64,000 nt of DNA from DATBSL01 sp964561785 (GTDB lineage: Bacteria > Acidobacteriota > Vicinamibacteria > Fen-336): the NCBI GenBank assembly GCA_964561785.1, contig CAZLRF010000002.1:62001-126000 (forward strand). Reading direction: 5' to 3'. Shown here piece after piece: positions 51,540 to 59,850 of the stretch; the stretch's first letter is position 1; the number at the start of each line of letters is the position of its first letter. The notes beneath the pieces are model-generated. The model was given only the letters and a program-made list of their open reading frames with translations. It was not told the DNA's origin and ran no database searches. The position numbers were made by a program, and so were the translations under genes.

Positions 51540-52882
51540 GGAAGGCGCTCCTCGTCGCGGGCGCCCTGCTCCTCGGCACGCTGCTCGCGGGCGGGGCGTG
51601 GCTCGCGCGCCTCGCGAGGCGCCTGGAGGGGCCCGAGCTCGAGAAGGCACTCCTCGAGCGGGCGCGGGGCGCCCTCGGCACCGAGGTCCGCGCGAGCGGG
51701 ATCGACGTCTCGCTCCTCTCCGGCGTCACCTTGAAGGGCCTGCGGGTCGCGAACCCCGCCCCGTTCCCGGGCGACCTCCTCACCGCCGACGCGTTCGTGC
51801 TGCGCTACCGGCTCCTCCCCTTGCTCCGGGGCCGGCTCGAGGTCGAGCGCGTGGCGCTCGAGAAGCCGTCGCTCGCCCTCGCCATGGACGCCCGCGGGGT
51901 CTTCAACTACGAGAAGCTGGCGAAGGCCCAGCCGCCGCCCCCGCCCGGCTCCGCGGCGGGCGCCACGGCGGCCTTGCCGCTGAGGATCGTCCTGCGCGAC
52001 CTGGGCGTGCGCGACGGCTCGCTGGTCGTCCTCGACCCCGCGAAGTCGAAGCTCCTCGCGTCGGACGGCCTCTCCTTCCGCAGCGCGTTCGAGGTCGTGG
52101 GCGGCGTCGCGACCGGATCGGGCAACGCCCGCGCCGACTCGGTGAAGGTCTCCGGCCTTCTCGTCGTGCGCGACGTCCGCTCGCCCCTCGTCCTATCGCG
52201 CGAGTCGGTCCGCCTCTCGCCCGTGCGCGGCGCGGTCGCGGGAGGCGAGGCCGAAGGCGAGGTGACCGTCCGCCTCGCGGGGGGCTTCCGCTGGAACGCC
52301 CGCCTCTCGGTGAAGCGCGCCCGCGTCGAGACACTCTTCGCCGAGGCGGGTGCGGCGGGCGGGCTCGCGGGAGCGCTCGCCGGAACGGCCTCCTTCGAGG
52401 GCACGGGGGGCGCCGCGACGGTGAGCGGTCGGGGCCAGGCCACGGTCGAGGGCTGCCGGGCGGAGAACGCGCGTCTCCTCGCGGTGGTGGCCGCCGCCCT
52501 CCAGGTGCCCGAGCTCGCCCGCGCCGACTTCGAGGAGTGCCGCGTCGAGTTCACCCAGCGCGGCACCCGCGTCACCACCCCGGTCCTCTCGCTCCGGGGC
52601 GAGGCGGTGCGGCTCTCGGGCCAGGGCACGGTCGACCTCTCGACGAGCGCCCTCGACTACCAGATGACCCTCGGCCTCTCCCCACGCCTCCACGCTAAGC
52701 TCCTCCGCCCCGAGCTGCGCGCCGCGTTCAGGGACCGGGGGGACTCCTACCCGGCGATGGACTTCCGGGTCACGGGCACCACGACCGACCCGAAGACGGA
52801 CATCCTCCTCCGCCTCGGCCGGGCGGCGGCGACGGAGGCCGCGAAGGGCCAGATCGACCGCCTGCTGAAGAAGATGTTCTAG
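51536..52882 (+). CDS. AsmA-like envelope protein
   Basis: 448 aa. An N-terminal membrane helix (about 3-25) precedes a repetitive beta-strand AsmA/DUF748-like domain. Segments include GIDVSLLSGVTLKGLRVANP, LPLLRGRLEVERVALEKPSL and LSLRGEAVRLSGQGTVDLST. Such proteins span the periplasm and are linked to lipid transport or outer-membrane biogenesis. GTG 51536 overlaps the VWFA stop. Probably cotranscribed. Confidence 0.85.
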   Translation: MRKALLVAGALLLGTLLAGGAWLARLARRLEGPELEKALLERARGALGTEVRASGIDVSLLSGVTLKGLRVANPAPFPGDLLTADAFVLRYRLLPLLRGRLEVERVALEKPSLALAMDARGVFNYEKLAKAQPPPPPGSAAGATAALPLRIVLRDLGVRDGSLVVLDPAKSKLLASDGLSFRSAFEVVGGVATGSGNARADSVKVSGLLVVRDVRSPLVLSRESVRLSPVRGAVAGGEAEGEVTVRLAGGFRWNARLSVKRARVETLFAEAGAAGGLAGALAGTASFEGTGGAATVSGRGQATVEGCRAENARLLAVVAAALQVPELARADFEECRVEFTQRGTRVTTPVLSLRGEAVRLSGQGTVDLSTSALDYQMTLGLSPRLHAKLLRPELRAAFRDRGDSYPAMDFRVTGTTTDPKTDILLRLGRAAATEAAKGQIDRLLKKMF

Positions 52883-53011
52883 CCAGCCGGGTGGTATCGA
52901 GTTCGACGATCACTCTGGCGAGGATTCAGATCACTGGATCCCGAGCCCCGCTCCGGCGACCACAGCCGCTGCGCCCATGTCGGCGTAGAGCCCCCCCCGC
53001 TTCCCACGTCC

Positions 53012-53025
53012 TGTCCGATCGGACA
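53012..53025. promoter_or_regulatory. Perfect 14-bp palindrome
   Basis: TGTCCGATCGGACA lies 4 nt after the DUF2442 stop (minus strand) in the 147-nt convergent gap behind the AsmA-like gene. It could be a regulator site or a short terminator stem. Nothing else is visible in this gap. Confidence 0.3.
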
Positions 53026-53029
53026 TCCT

Positions 53030-53278
53030 TCAGCAGGCGAGGCCGAAGAGGCGCGGCACCGAGATGTCCTCGTCGATCTCGGGCCAGTGGATGCCGATGC
53101 CGGGTCCGATGAGCTCGTAGTTCGCCCGCTGCTCGGGGGTCGCGTCCCTGAGGCCGGGGAACCACTCGAGAGGGACGGTGAGCGAGCGGCCGTCCTCGAG
53201 GTGGACGACGAAGGCATCGGGGATGAAATCGACCTTCCGGGCTCGGGGCTCGGGCGGACTAGCGACCAAAGTACTCAT
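53030..53278 (-). CDS. DUF2442 domain protein
   Basis: 82 aa. The segment PDAFVVHLEDGRSLTVPLEW, then FPGLRDATPEQRANYELIGP and IHWPEIDEDISVPRLFG, is the standard DUF2442 fold. This family often sits with DUF4160 in small two-gene modules thought to be toxin-antitoxin-like, without proof. ATG 53278 overlaps the DUF4160-like gene by 20 nt. Confidence 0.85.
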   Translation of the reverse strand: MSTLVASPPEPRARKVDFIPDAFVVHLEDGRSLTVPLEWFPGLRDATPEQRANYELIGPGIGIHWPEIDEDISVPRLFGLAC

Positions 53279-53396
53279 TCCAGCGCTCCAGGAAGAAGGC
53301 GGCGTGCTGGAAGACCAGCTCTCGCATCCGCCGCAGCTCGGCGGGGGTGAAGCCGTGGGCGTACTCGATCCGGATCGGCAGCGCTCTTCTTCCCAC
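53259..53396 (-). CDS. Short DUF4160-like protein
   Basis: 45 aa (below the usual size cut). LPIRIEYAHGFTPAELRRMR and AFFLERWNEYFGR match the C-terminal half of DUF4160; the N-terminal His-containing half is missing. It may be a natural short form or a remnant. GTG 53396 lies 4 nt after a minus-strand TACAAT -10-like box (53406-53401), so a leaderless start is possible. The partner DUF2442 gene overlaps it by 20 nt. Confidence 0.65.
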   Translation of the reverse strand: MGRRALPIRIEYAHGFTPAELRRMRELVFQHAAFFLERWNEYFGR

Positions 53397-53454
53397 GCCG
53401 ATTGTACGCCGGCTCTCGCGGTGGCAAGACTCGTACTCGCCTCCGAGAACGGGG

Positions 53455-55758
53455 CTAACCCTCCGGCAGCAGGTAGATCCCGCCCTCGTCGTAGACCGCC
53501 GCCCACGCGGTGTGACGCGTGAGCTTGCCCGTGAGGACGAGGGCGGAGAGCGGGCCGTTCACGAGGCGCTCCACCGTGCGCCGGGCGCCCCGCGCGCCGG
53601 GGGCGGCGAGGGCCGCCTGCTGGGCGGCGAAGCGCGCGGCCTCGGGCGTCACCCGCACGCGGACGCCGTGGCGGCGCTCGACCGCGGAGGTGAGCTCGGC
53701 GAGGGCCCGGCCCACGATCATCTCGACGTCGTCGGGGTCGAGGGAGCGGAACGTGATGATCTCGTCGATGCGGTTGAGCAGCTCGAGGCGGAAGACGCCG
53801 CGCAGGTCGGGCGCAGGCGGCCCGGAGTCGTTCGGCCCCTGCCGGACGTAGCCCGGGGCGGGCCGCGGCCCCACCGCGCCGAGGTTCGACGTCATCACGA
53901 CCACGAGGTGGCGCGCGTCGGCGGCGCGGCCCTTCGAGTCGGTGAGCCGGCCCTCGTCGAAGAGCTGGAGGAAGACGTCGAGGACGCGCGGGTGGGCCTT
54001 CTCCACCTCGTCGAGGAGAAGCAGCGAGTGGGGCTTCGTGCGGATGGCGCCGGTGAGGCGGCCCTCCTCCTCGCGGCCGGCGTGGCCCGGGGGGGAGCCG
54101 ACCAGCTTCGAGACGCCCTCTTCCTCCATGAGCTCCGACATGTCGACGCGGATCATGCCCGCCGCGGAGCCGAAGAGGTGCTCCGCGAGCAGCCGCGCCG
54201 TCTCGGTCTTGCCGACCCCGCTCGGCCCGAGGAAGAGGAGCACGGCGAGCGGGCCGCGGCGGCCGCCGGGGGAGGCGAACGCGAGGCGCAGGCGGCGGGA
54301 GACTCGAGCGAGCGCCTCGTCCTGGCCGAGCACCCGCTCGCGCAGGAAGCCCTCGAGGGAGAGCAGCCGGCTGCCCATGCCCGCGTCGAGCGACTCGGTC
54401 ACGAGGTCGAGGGGCAGCCTCCGCTTCTCCGCGAGGACGCGGGCGACGATCACCGGGGTGACCGGCGGCGCCTCGGAGGAAGGGGGTCCCGGCGCCGCCG
54501 GGAGGCTGACGAGGCTCACCGTGGGCAGGCGGGTGCGGGCGGCGGCCTTGTCGACGAGGTCGATGGCCTTGTCGGGGAGCTTGCGGTCGGGCTCGAAGCG
54601 TACCGAGAGGTCGACCGCGGCCGCCACCGACTCGTCGGGGATGGAGACGCCGTGGTGGCGCTCGAGCCGCGGCCGCAGGCCCCGGAGGATCTCGATCGTC
54701 TCGTCGCGGTCGGGCTCCTCGACGAGGATCTTCTCGAAGCGGCGGTCGAGGGCGGGGTCGGCCTCGACGTGGCGCCGGTACTCGTCGAGCGTCGTCGCGC
54801 CGATCGTCTGCAGGTCGGTCCGGGCGAGGGCGGGCTCGAGCAGGTGCAGCTCGTCGACGAAGAGGAGCACCTCGGGTCGGGCGCGCGCCTCCGCCAGGAG
54901 CCCCTCCAGCCGCTTCTCGACACCCCCCCGGTGCTCCGTCCCTCCGAGGAGCGCGCCCAGGCTCAGCTCGACGATCCTCTTGCCGGCGAGGACGCCGGGG
55001 GCCTTCCCCTCCGCGATCCGGATCGCGATCGCCTCGACGATCGCCTTCTTCCCCACCCCCGCTTCGCCCACGAGCACGGGGTTGTTCCGGGAGCCGCGGG
55101 CGAGGGTCTGGAGGACGGCCTCGATCTCCCGCCGCCGGCCGACGACGGGGCCGATCTCGCCGCGGCGGGCGAGCTCGGTGAGGTCGCGGCCGAAGCGGTC
55201 GAGCAGCGGCGTCGCGGACGCTGCGGGGGCGAGCAGCGGCGCCTCGGCCGGCCGCTCTGCCGAGGCCGGCGTCCGGCCCGCCTCGAGGAGGCGGGCGCGC
55301 AGCGCGGCGACCTCGGTCCCGCCCTGGCGCACGATCCTGGCGGTCACCGCGTCGACGTCCTCGGCGAGGGCGGCGAAGAGGTGGGCGACGCCGACCGGCC
55401 GGTCCTCGCCGGCCAGGGTCTCGGCCGCGGCGAACACGGCCTTGCAGGTCAGCGAGCGGGAAAGGGGGCCCGCAGGCGGGCCCTGCACGGGGCCTCGCCC
55501 GAGCTGGGCGCGCGCCCGGCGGCGCAGGCGGGTCGGGTCGAGACCCGACCCCGTGACCGCGGCGATGAGCCGTGCGTTCTCCTCGCGCACGAGCGCCGCC
55601 CCCACGCCGAGGCTCTCCATGTCGGCCCCGGCGCCGAGCTTGCCGAGGCTCAGCACGCCGATGAGAAGGTGCGCGGGCTCGATGCGCGGGTGCCCCCCCG
55701 CCGCGGCCTCGCCCGCGGCGATCATCCACGCGGCTTCCGCGCCGGGGGTCAGCTTCAA
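53455..55758 (-). CDS. Divergent ClpA/ClpC-type AAA+ unfoldase
   Basis: 767-aa Hsp100-like ATPase: Clp N-domain (about 1-160), NBD1 (about 190-420), short middle region and NBD2 (about 470-740). NBD1 Walker A is GEAGVGKK, with Lys238 replacing the Ser/Thr; Walker B is LLFVDELHLL. NBD2 Walker A (GPSGVGKTE) and Walker B (LLLLDEVEKAHP) are normal. Pore-loop aromatics are lost in both rings: GTEHRGG for the usual KYRG, and SPPGHAGREE for PPGYVGYEE. No clear ClpP-binding IGF/VGF loop was found (PGYVRQ lies in that region). TTG 55758 has a GGGAGG RBS at 7 nt. Confidence 0.88.
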   Translation of the reverse strand: MKLTPGAEAAWMIAAGEAAAGGHPRIEPAHLLIGVLSLGKLGAGADMESLGVGAALVREENARLIAAVTGSGLDPTRLRRRARAQLGRGPVQGPPAGPLSRSLTCKAVFAAAETLAGEDRPVGVAHLFAALAEDVDAVTARIVRQGGTEVAALRARLLEAGRTPASAERPAEAPLLAPAASATPLLDRFGRDLTELARRGEIGPVVGRRREIEAVLQTLARGSRNNPVLVGEAGVGKKAIVEAIAIRIAEGKAPGVLAGKRIVELSLGALLGGTEHRGGVEKRLEGLLAEARARPEVLLFVDELHLLEPALARTDLQTIGATTLDEYRRHVEADPALDRRFEKILVEEPDRDETIEILRGLRPRLERHHGVSIPDESVAAAVDLSVRFEPDRKLPDKAIDLVDKAAARTRLPTVSLVSLPAAPGPPSSEAPPVTPVIVARVLAEKRRLPLDLVTESLDAGMGSRLLSLEGFLRERVLGQDEALARVSRRLRLAFASPGGRRGPLAVLLFLGPSGVGKTETARLLAEHLFGSAAGMIRVDMSELMEEEGVSKLVGSPPGHAGREEEGRLTGAIRTKPHSLLLLDEVEKAHPRVLDVFLQLFDEGRLTDSKGRAADARHLVVVMTSNLGAVGPRPAPGYVRQGPNDSGPPAPDLRGVFRLELLNRIDEIITFRSLDPDDVEMIVGRALAELTSAVERRHGVRVRVTPEAARFAAQQAALAAPGARGARRTVERLVNGPLSALVLTGKLTRHTAWAAVYDEGGIYLLPEG

Positions 55759-55797
55759 CGTGCGCCCTCCCGAGATCCGCCAGCGGGATTATGCCCC

Positions 55798-55817
55798 GAG
55801 GCGGCCGCCGCCGCCTC
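55798..55817 (-). terminator. Hairpin at the mqnD stop
   Basis: GAGGCGGC / GCCGCCTC, 8-bp stem with a 4-nt loop, overlapping the mqnD stop codon and reaching towards the Clp gene. No T-run follows. Confidence 0.3.
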
Positions 55818-56646
55818 AGGCGTCCACGAAGTCGAGCGCCACCCGCCGCGGGACGATCCCGGCCTCGAAGCCCCGGTCGAGGAAGACCTGGACCGCCTTC
55901 CTCCCGCGCTCCCCCATCTCGACCGTCATGTCGTTGACCCACATCCCCACGAAGCGGTCCGCGACCTTCGGGTCCATCCCCCGGGCGAACGTCATCGCGT
56001 GCTCGAGGGCCTGCGGCCGGTGGGCGAGCGAGTGCCTGACGGTCTCCCGCACGAGCCGCGTGAGCCGCGCCATCATCTCCGCGCCGAGGTCGCGCCTCAC
56101 CGCGTTTCCTCCGAGCGGCAAGGGCAGGCCGGTCTCGTCCTTCCACCAGGCGCCCAGGTCGACCACCTGGTGCAGGCCCTGCCCGCCGAAGGTGAGCTGG
56201 CCCTCGTGGATGACGAGGCCCACGTCGGCCCGGCCCTCGCGCACCTCGGTGAGAATGCGGTCGAAGGGCACGACACGCGTGGCGACGCCGGGCGAGAAGA
56301 GCTGGAGCGCGAGGTACGCCGAGGTGAGCGTGCCGGGCACGGCCACCGTGTGGGAGCCGACCGCCTTCGCGTCCATCGGCTCGCGAGCCACGAGGAGCGG
56401 GCCGTAGCCGTCGCCGATCGAGCCCCCGCAGGGCATGAGGGCGTACTTGTCGGCCACGTACGGGTAGGCGTGGAACGAGATCGCTGTCACCTCGTGGCGG
56501 CCCTCGCGGGCGTGCTGGTTGAGGGTCTCGATGTCGGTGAGGACGTGGGTCACCTCGAGGTCCCCGGTCGGCACGCCGCCCCGGGCGAGGCCGTAGAACA
56601 TGAACGCGTCGTCGCTGTCGGGGCTGTGGGCGATCGTGATCTTCAT
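55816..56646 (-). CDS. mqnD: 1,4-dihydroxy-6-naphthoate synthase (MqnD), futalosine menaquinone pathway
   Basis: 276-aa periplasmic-binding-fold enzyme that converts cyclic dehypoxanthinyl futalosine to 1,4-dihydroxy-6-naphthoate. The N-terminal AHSPDSDDAFMFYGLARG is the MqnD signature. ITAISFHAYPYVADKYALMPCGGS and LVIHEGQLTFGGQGL are family blocks. It implies menaquinone synthesis by the futalosine route. ATG 56646 abuts the stop of the EamA gene. Other mqn genes are not in the window. Confidence 0.94.
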   Translation of the reverse strand: MKITIAHSPDSDDAFMFYGLARGGVPTGDLEVTHVLTDIETLNQHAREGRHEVTAISFHAYPYVADKYALMPCGGSIGDGYGPLLVAREPMDAKAVGSHTVAVPGTLTSAYLALQLFSPGVATRVVPFDRILTEVREGRADVGLVIHEGQLTFGGQGLHQVVDLGAWWKDETGLPLPLGGNAVRRDLGAEMMARLTRLVRETVRHSLAHRPQALEHAMTFARGMDPKVADRFVGMWVNDMTVEMGERGRKAVQVFLDRGFEAGIVPRRVALDFVDA

Positions 56647-57552
56647 TCAGGCTTTCCGGGAAAGACCCATCATAGCCCGGCGCAGCGCGGGCGCGTTCTG
56701 GAACGCCACTGCGCCCAGGATGAGCGCGGCCCCCGCCCACTGCCCCGGGGCGAGCCGCTCGCCGAGGAGGAGGAAGGCGAGCAGGAGGGTGACCACGACC
56801 TCGAGCGAGCTCAGGACGGAGGCGCGGGTCGGGCCGACGAGCGCCATCCCGGCGAGGAACGCGGTCATGGCCACCACCGTCGAGACGACGCCGATGGCGG
56901 CGACGCTCAGGACGGCGCGCAGGTCGAGGGGCAGGGCGAGCCCCCCGTCCGCGAGCGCGAAGCCGACGCAGATGACGGCGGCGGCCTGGGCGAGGTGAAG
57001 CGCCAGCACCCGGGCGGGGACGCCCGCGCCGAACCGGCTGCTGAGCACGATGTAGGAGGCGTAGACGAGCGCCGCGCCGAGGGCCCACAGGACCCCGCTC
57101 GCCGGGAGCGGCGCTCCCTCGGCCGCGCCCGTCGCGGTGAGCGCGCAGCCGGCGAAGGCCCCGACCGCGGCGACGAGCGCCCGCCACGTCAGCCGCTCGA
57201 CGCCGGCGAAGGCGGCGAGGAACGCCACGAGGACGGGGTAGGTGTAGAGCACGAGCGCGGTCACCGAGGCCGGGATCTCTTCGAGCGCGCGGAAGTAGGC
57301 GATCGAGTTGAAGACGAACACCGACCCGACGGCCCACAGCCGGAGCCGGACACGCAGGGGCGGCGGGGCCGCCGAGCGCTCGAGCAGCGCGATCAGCACG
57401 GCCGCGACGACGTAGCGCCACGCGAGCAGAGGCAGCGGCCGGACCCCCGCCGCGTACGCGACCTTGCCCAGGATGGGCAGGACGCCGTAGGCCAGCGTGC
57501 TGAGCGCGACGAGAGCGAGGCCGCGCGCCTCTTCGCGGGGGGTCGAGGACAC
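56647..57552 (-). CDS. EamA/DMT-family transporter
   Basis: 301-aa inner-membrane protein with about ten helices in two EamA halves (KVAYAAGVRPLPLLAWRYVV; SVAAIGVVSTVVAMTAFLAG, LLGERLAPGQWAGAALILGA). Exporters of amino acids or other metabolites are typical. GTG 57552 lies 7 nt after a minus-strand TATACT box, so a leaderless start is likely. It abuts mqnD and is divergent from the ABC transporter. Confidence 0.88.
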   Translation of the reverse strand: MSSTPREEARGLALVALSTLAYGVLPILGKVAYAAGVRPLPLLAWRYVVAAVLIALLERSAAPPPLRVRLRLWAVGSVFVFNSIAYFRALEEIPASVTALVLYTYPVLVAFLAAFAGVERLTWRALVAAVGAFAGCALTATGAAEGAPLPASGVLWALGAALVYASYIVLSSRFGAGVPARVLALHLAQAAAVICVGFALADGGLALPLDLRAVLSVAAIGVVSTVVAMTAFLAGMALVGPTRASVLSSLEVVVTLLLAFLLLGERLAPGQWAGAALILGAVAFQNAPALRRAMMGLSRKA

Positions 57553-57559
57553 CGCCGAG

Positions 57560-57569
57560 AGTATAGAAT
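57560..57569. promoter_or_regulatory. Overlapping divergent -10-like boxes
   Basis: AGTATAGAAT reads TATACT on the minus strand (57565-57560) towards the EamA gene and TAGAAT on the plus strand (57564-57569) towards the ABC transporter. The two promoters would exclude one another. The plus-strand leader is about 100 nt. Confidence 0.5.
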
Positions 57570-57675
57570 CAGCCCCCGGGAACCCCCGGGGACACCCCCT
57601 CGTACGATTCCTTCGGTAGCCGCGCCAACCCACCCGCCGACGGTCGCGACGGCCCGCCTCGGGCCGGGAGGATCC

Positions 57676-58596
57676 ATGAACGACAAGGCCATCGTCCTCA
57701 AGGGGATACGCAAGGCCTTCGCCGGCCACGTGGCGGTGAAGGACCTCTCCCTGGAGGTGCCGCGCGGCAGCGTCTTCGGCCTGCTCGGACCGAACGGAGC
57801 GGGCAAGACGACCACGCTGCGCATGGTCATGAACATCCTGGGGACGGACGCGGGGACGATCGAGATCCTCGGCGCGCCCGCGGACCACGCCAGCCGCGAC
57901 CGCATCGGCTACATGCCCGAGGAGCGGGGGCTGTACCCGCGCATGGTGCTCGAGGAGCAGCTCGTCTTCATGGCTGCGATCAAGGGCCTCGCCTCGCGCG
58001 AGGCGAAGGCGCGTCTGGGCCCCTGGCTCGAGCGGCTCGGGCTCTCCGACTGGCGGAAGAAGAAGACGAACGAGCTCTCGAAGGGCATGCAGCAGAAGGC
58101 CCAGTTCATCGCCACCGTGCTGCACGAGCCCGACGTTCTGATCATGGACGAGCCGATGAGCGGCCTCGACCCCGTCGGCATGGACGTCATGCGCGACGTG
58201 ATGCTCGACCTGCGGCGCAAGGGCACCACGATCGTCCTCTCCAGCCACCAGATGGACACGGTCGAGAAGCTGTGCGAGCGCGTCGCCCTCATCAACCGCG
58301 GGGAGAAGGTCCTCGACGGCTCGGTGGCCGAGGTCAAGGCGCGCCACGGCAAGAACACGGTCGTCCTCGCCTACGACGGCGACGGCGCCTTCCTCGGCTC
58401 GCTGCCGGGGGTCGCGAAGCTCACCGACTTCGGCCAGTACGTCGAGGTGCGCCTCCTGGACGGGACGGACCCCCAGCCCCTCCTCCGGGAGGCGGTGGCG
58501 CGGCTCCGCCTGCGCCGGTTCGAGATCGTCGAGCCGAGCCTGCACGACATCTTCGTCGAGACGGTGAAGGGCCACGGGAAGGAGGCCGCCGCGTGA
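57676..58596 (+). CDS. ABC transporter ATP-binding protein (NatA-like)
   Basis: 306-aa ATPase. Walker A is GPNGAGKTTT, the signature is LSKGMQQK, Walker B is VLIMDEPMSGLDP and the switch His is in LSSHQMDTVEKL. The C-terminal EIVEPSLHDIFVETV is typical of ABC-2 exporter subunits. GGGAGGATCC precedes ATG 57676. The permease follows with a 4-nt overlap. Confidence 0.94.
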   Translation: MNDKAIVLKGIRKAFAGHVAVKDLSLEVPRGSVFGLLGPNGAGKTTTLRMVMNILGTDAGTIEILGAPADHASRDRIGYMPEERGLYPRMVLEEQLVFMAAIKGLASREAKARLGPWLERLGLSDWRKKKTNELSKGMQQKAQFIATVLHEPDVLIMDEPMSGLDPVGMDVMRDVMLDLRRKGTTIVLSSHQMDTVEKLCERVALINRGEKVLDGSVAEVKARHGKNTVVLAYDGDGAFLGSLPGVAKLTDFGQYVEVRLLDGTDPQPLLREAVARLRLRRFEIVEPSLHDIFVETVKGHGKEAAA

Positions 58597-59846
58597 GCAG
58601 CAAGCTCTGGGCCGTCGTCAAGCGCGAGTACGTCGAGCGCGTCCGCACGAAGGGCTTCGTGATCGGGACGATCCTCGGCCCCCTGATCATGGGGGCGATG
58701 ATGATCGTCCCCGCCCTCGCCGCGCGCTCGGGGGGCAAGCCCCTGACGGTGGCGGTGCTGGACCGGACGGGCACGCTGGGCCCGGCGGTCGAGGACGGCC
58801 TGCGGGAGGCGACGTTCGACGGGAGGAAGCGGTTCGACGTCCAGCCGTCCGGGACGGCCCCGGCCACGGAGCGCGAGCCCGCGCTGAAGAAGGCGGTCCT
58901 CGAGGGCAAGCTCGACGGCTACCTCGTCGTCCCCGAGGACGCGGTCGCCACCGCCACGGCGAGCTACTACGGCCGCAACGTGAGCAACCGGATCGACCTG
59001 CGCACGATGGAGCGCACGGTGAGCGACGTGCTCGTGGGCGCGCGCCTCGCCGGCGCCGGCCTCGACCCCGCGAAGGTCAAGGACCTGACCCGGGAGCTCG
59101 ACCTCAAGACGATCCGCCTCAGCGAGGCGGGCGAGCGGGAGGACCGGGGGGCGGCGCTCATCTTCTCGGTGATCCTGCTCATGATCCTGTACGTGAGCAT
59201 CCTGATGTGGGGCCAGGCGGTCATGACCTCGGTCATCGAGGAGAAGTCGAACCGGGTGGTCGAGGTCATGGGCTCCGGCGTCTCCTCGACGACCCTCCTC
59301 GCCGGCAAGCTCCTCGGCGTCGGCGGGGCCGGCCTCACCCAGTTCCTCGTGTGGTCGGTCTCGCTCTTCGGCGTCTCCCTGGCGATGGCGGGCCCCTTCG
59401 CGGGCACTCTGCCGATACCGGAGATCACGCCCCTCATGCTGGTGTCGTTCGTGCTGTTCTTCCTCCTCGGCTTCTTCTTCTACTCCGCCCTCTACGCGGC
59501 GATCGGGGCCGCGGTCAACACCGTCCAGGAGGCGCAGAACCTCGTCTTCCCGGTCATGCTGCCGATCCTCATCGGCATGGTGTCCTTCCCCGCCGCCCTC
59601 GAGGCCCCGGACGGGAGCCTCGCCGTGACCATGTCGATGATTCCGGGCGTCTCGCCCCTCATCATGTTCCTGCGGATCGTCGTCCTCACCCCGCCCGCCT
59701 GGCAGATCGCGCTCTCGATCGCCCTCATGGTGCTCGGCATCCTCGCCGTCCTCTGGGTCTCCGCGCGCGTCTACCGGGTCGGCATCCTCATGTACGGGAA
59801 GAAGCCGACCTTCCCCGAGCTCATGAAGTGGGTCCGTCACGCCTGA
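58593..59846 (+). CDS. ABC-2 type permease (NatB-like)
   Basis: 417-aa inner-membrane permease. An N-terminal helix (about 25-45), a long extracytoplasmic domain and about five C-terminal helices. IEEKSNRVVEVMGSGVSSTTLLAGKLLG is the NatB/ABC-2 hallmark. It exports Na+ or another cargo with the upstream ATPase; the cargo is not deducible. GTG 58593 overlaps the ATPase stop (GTGA). Confidence 0.92.
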   Translation: MSSKLWAVVKREYVERVRTKGFVIGTILGPLIMGAMMIVPALAARSGGKPLTVAVLDRTGTLGPAVEDGLREATFDGRKRFDVQPSGTAPATEREPALKKAVLEGKLDGYLVVPEDAVATATASYYGRNVSNRIDLRTMERTVSDVLVGARLAGAGLDPAKVKDLTRELDLKTIRLSEAGEREDRGAALIFSVILLMILYVSILMWGQAVMTSVIEEKSNRVVEVMGSGVSSTTLLAGKLLGVGGAGLTQFLVWSVSLFGVSLAMAGPFAGTLPIPEITPLMLVSFVLFFLLGFFFYSALYAAIGAAVNTVQEAQNLVFPVMLPILIGMVSFPAALEAPDGSLAVTMSMIPGVSPLIMFLRIVVLTPPAWQIALSIALMVLGILAVLWVSARVYRVGILMYGKKPTFPELMKWVRHA

Positions 59847-59850
59847 CGCG

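Noticed and set aside
53030..57421. Open frame of more than 1400 codons on the minus strand, and a 1749-codon one on the plus strand (53347-58596)
   Set aside because: They are GC-rich shadows of the Clp, mqnD and EamA genes: low-complexity Arg/Pro/Ala or Glu/Arg sequence with no motif. Only their ends hold real genes (DUF2442 and the ABC ATPase).
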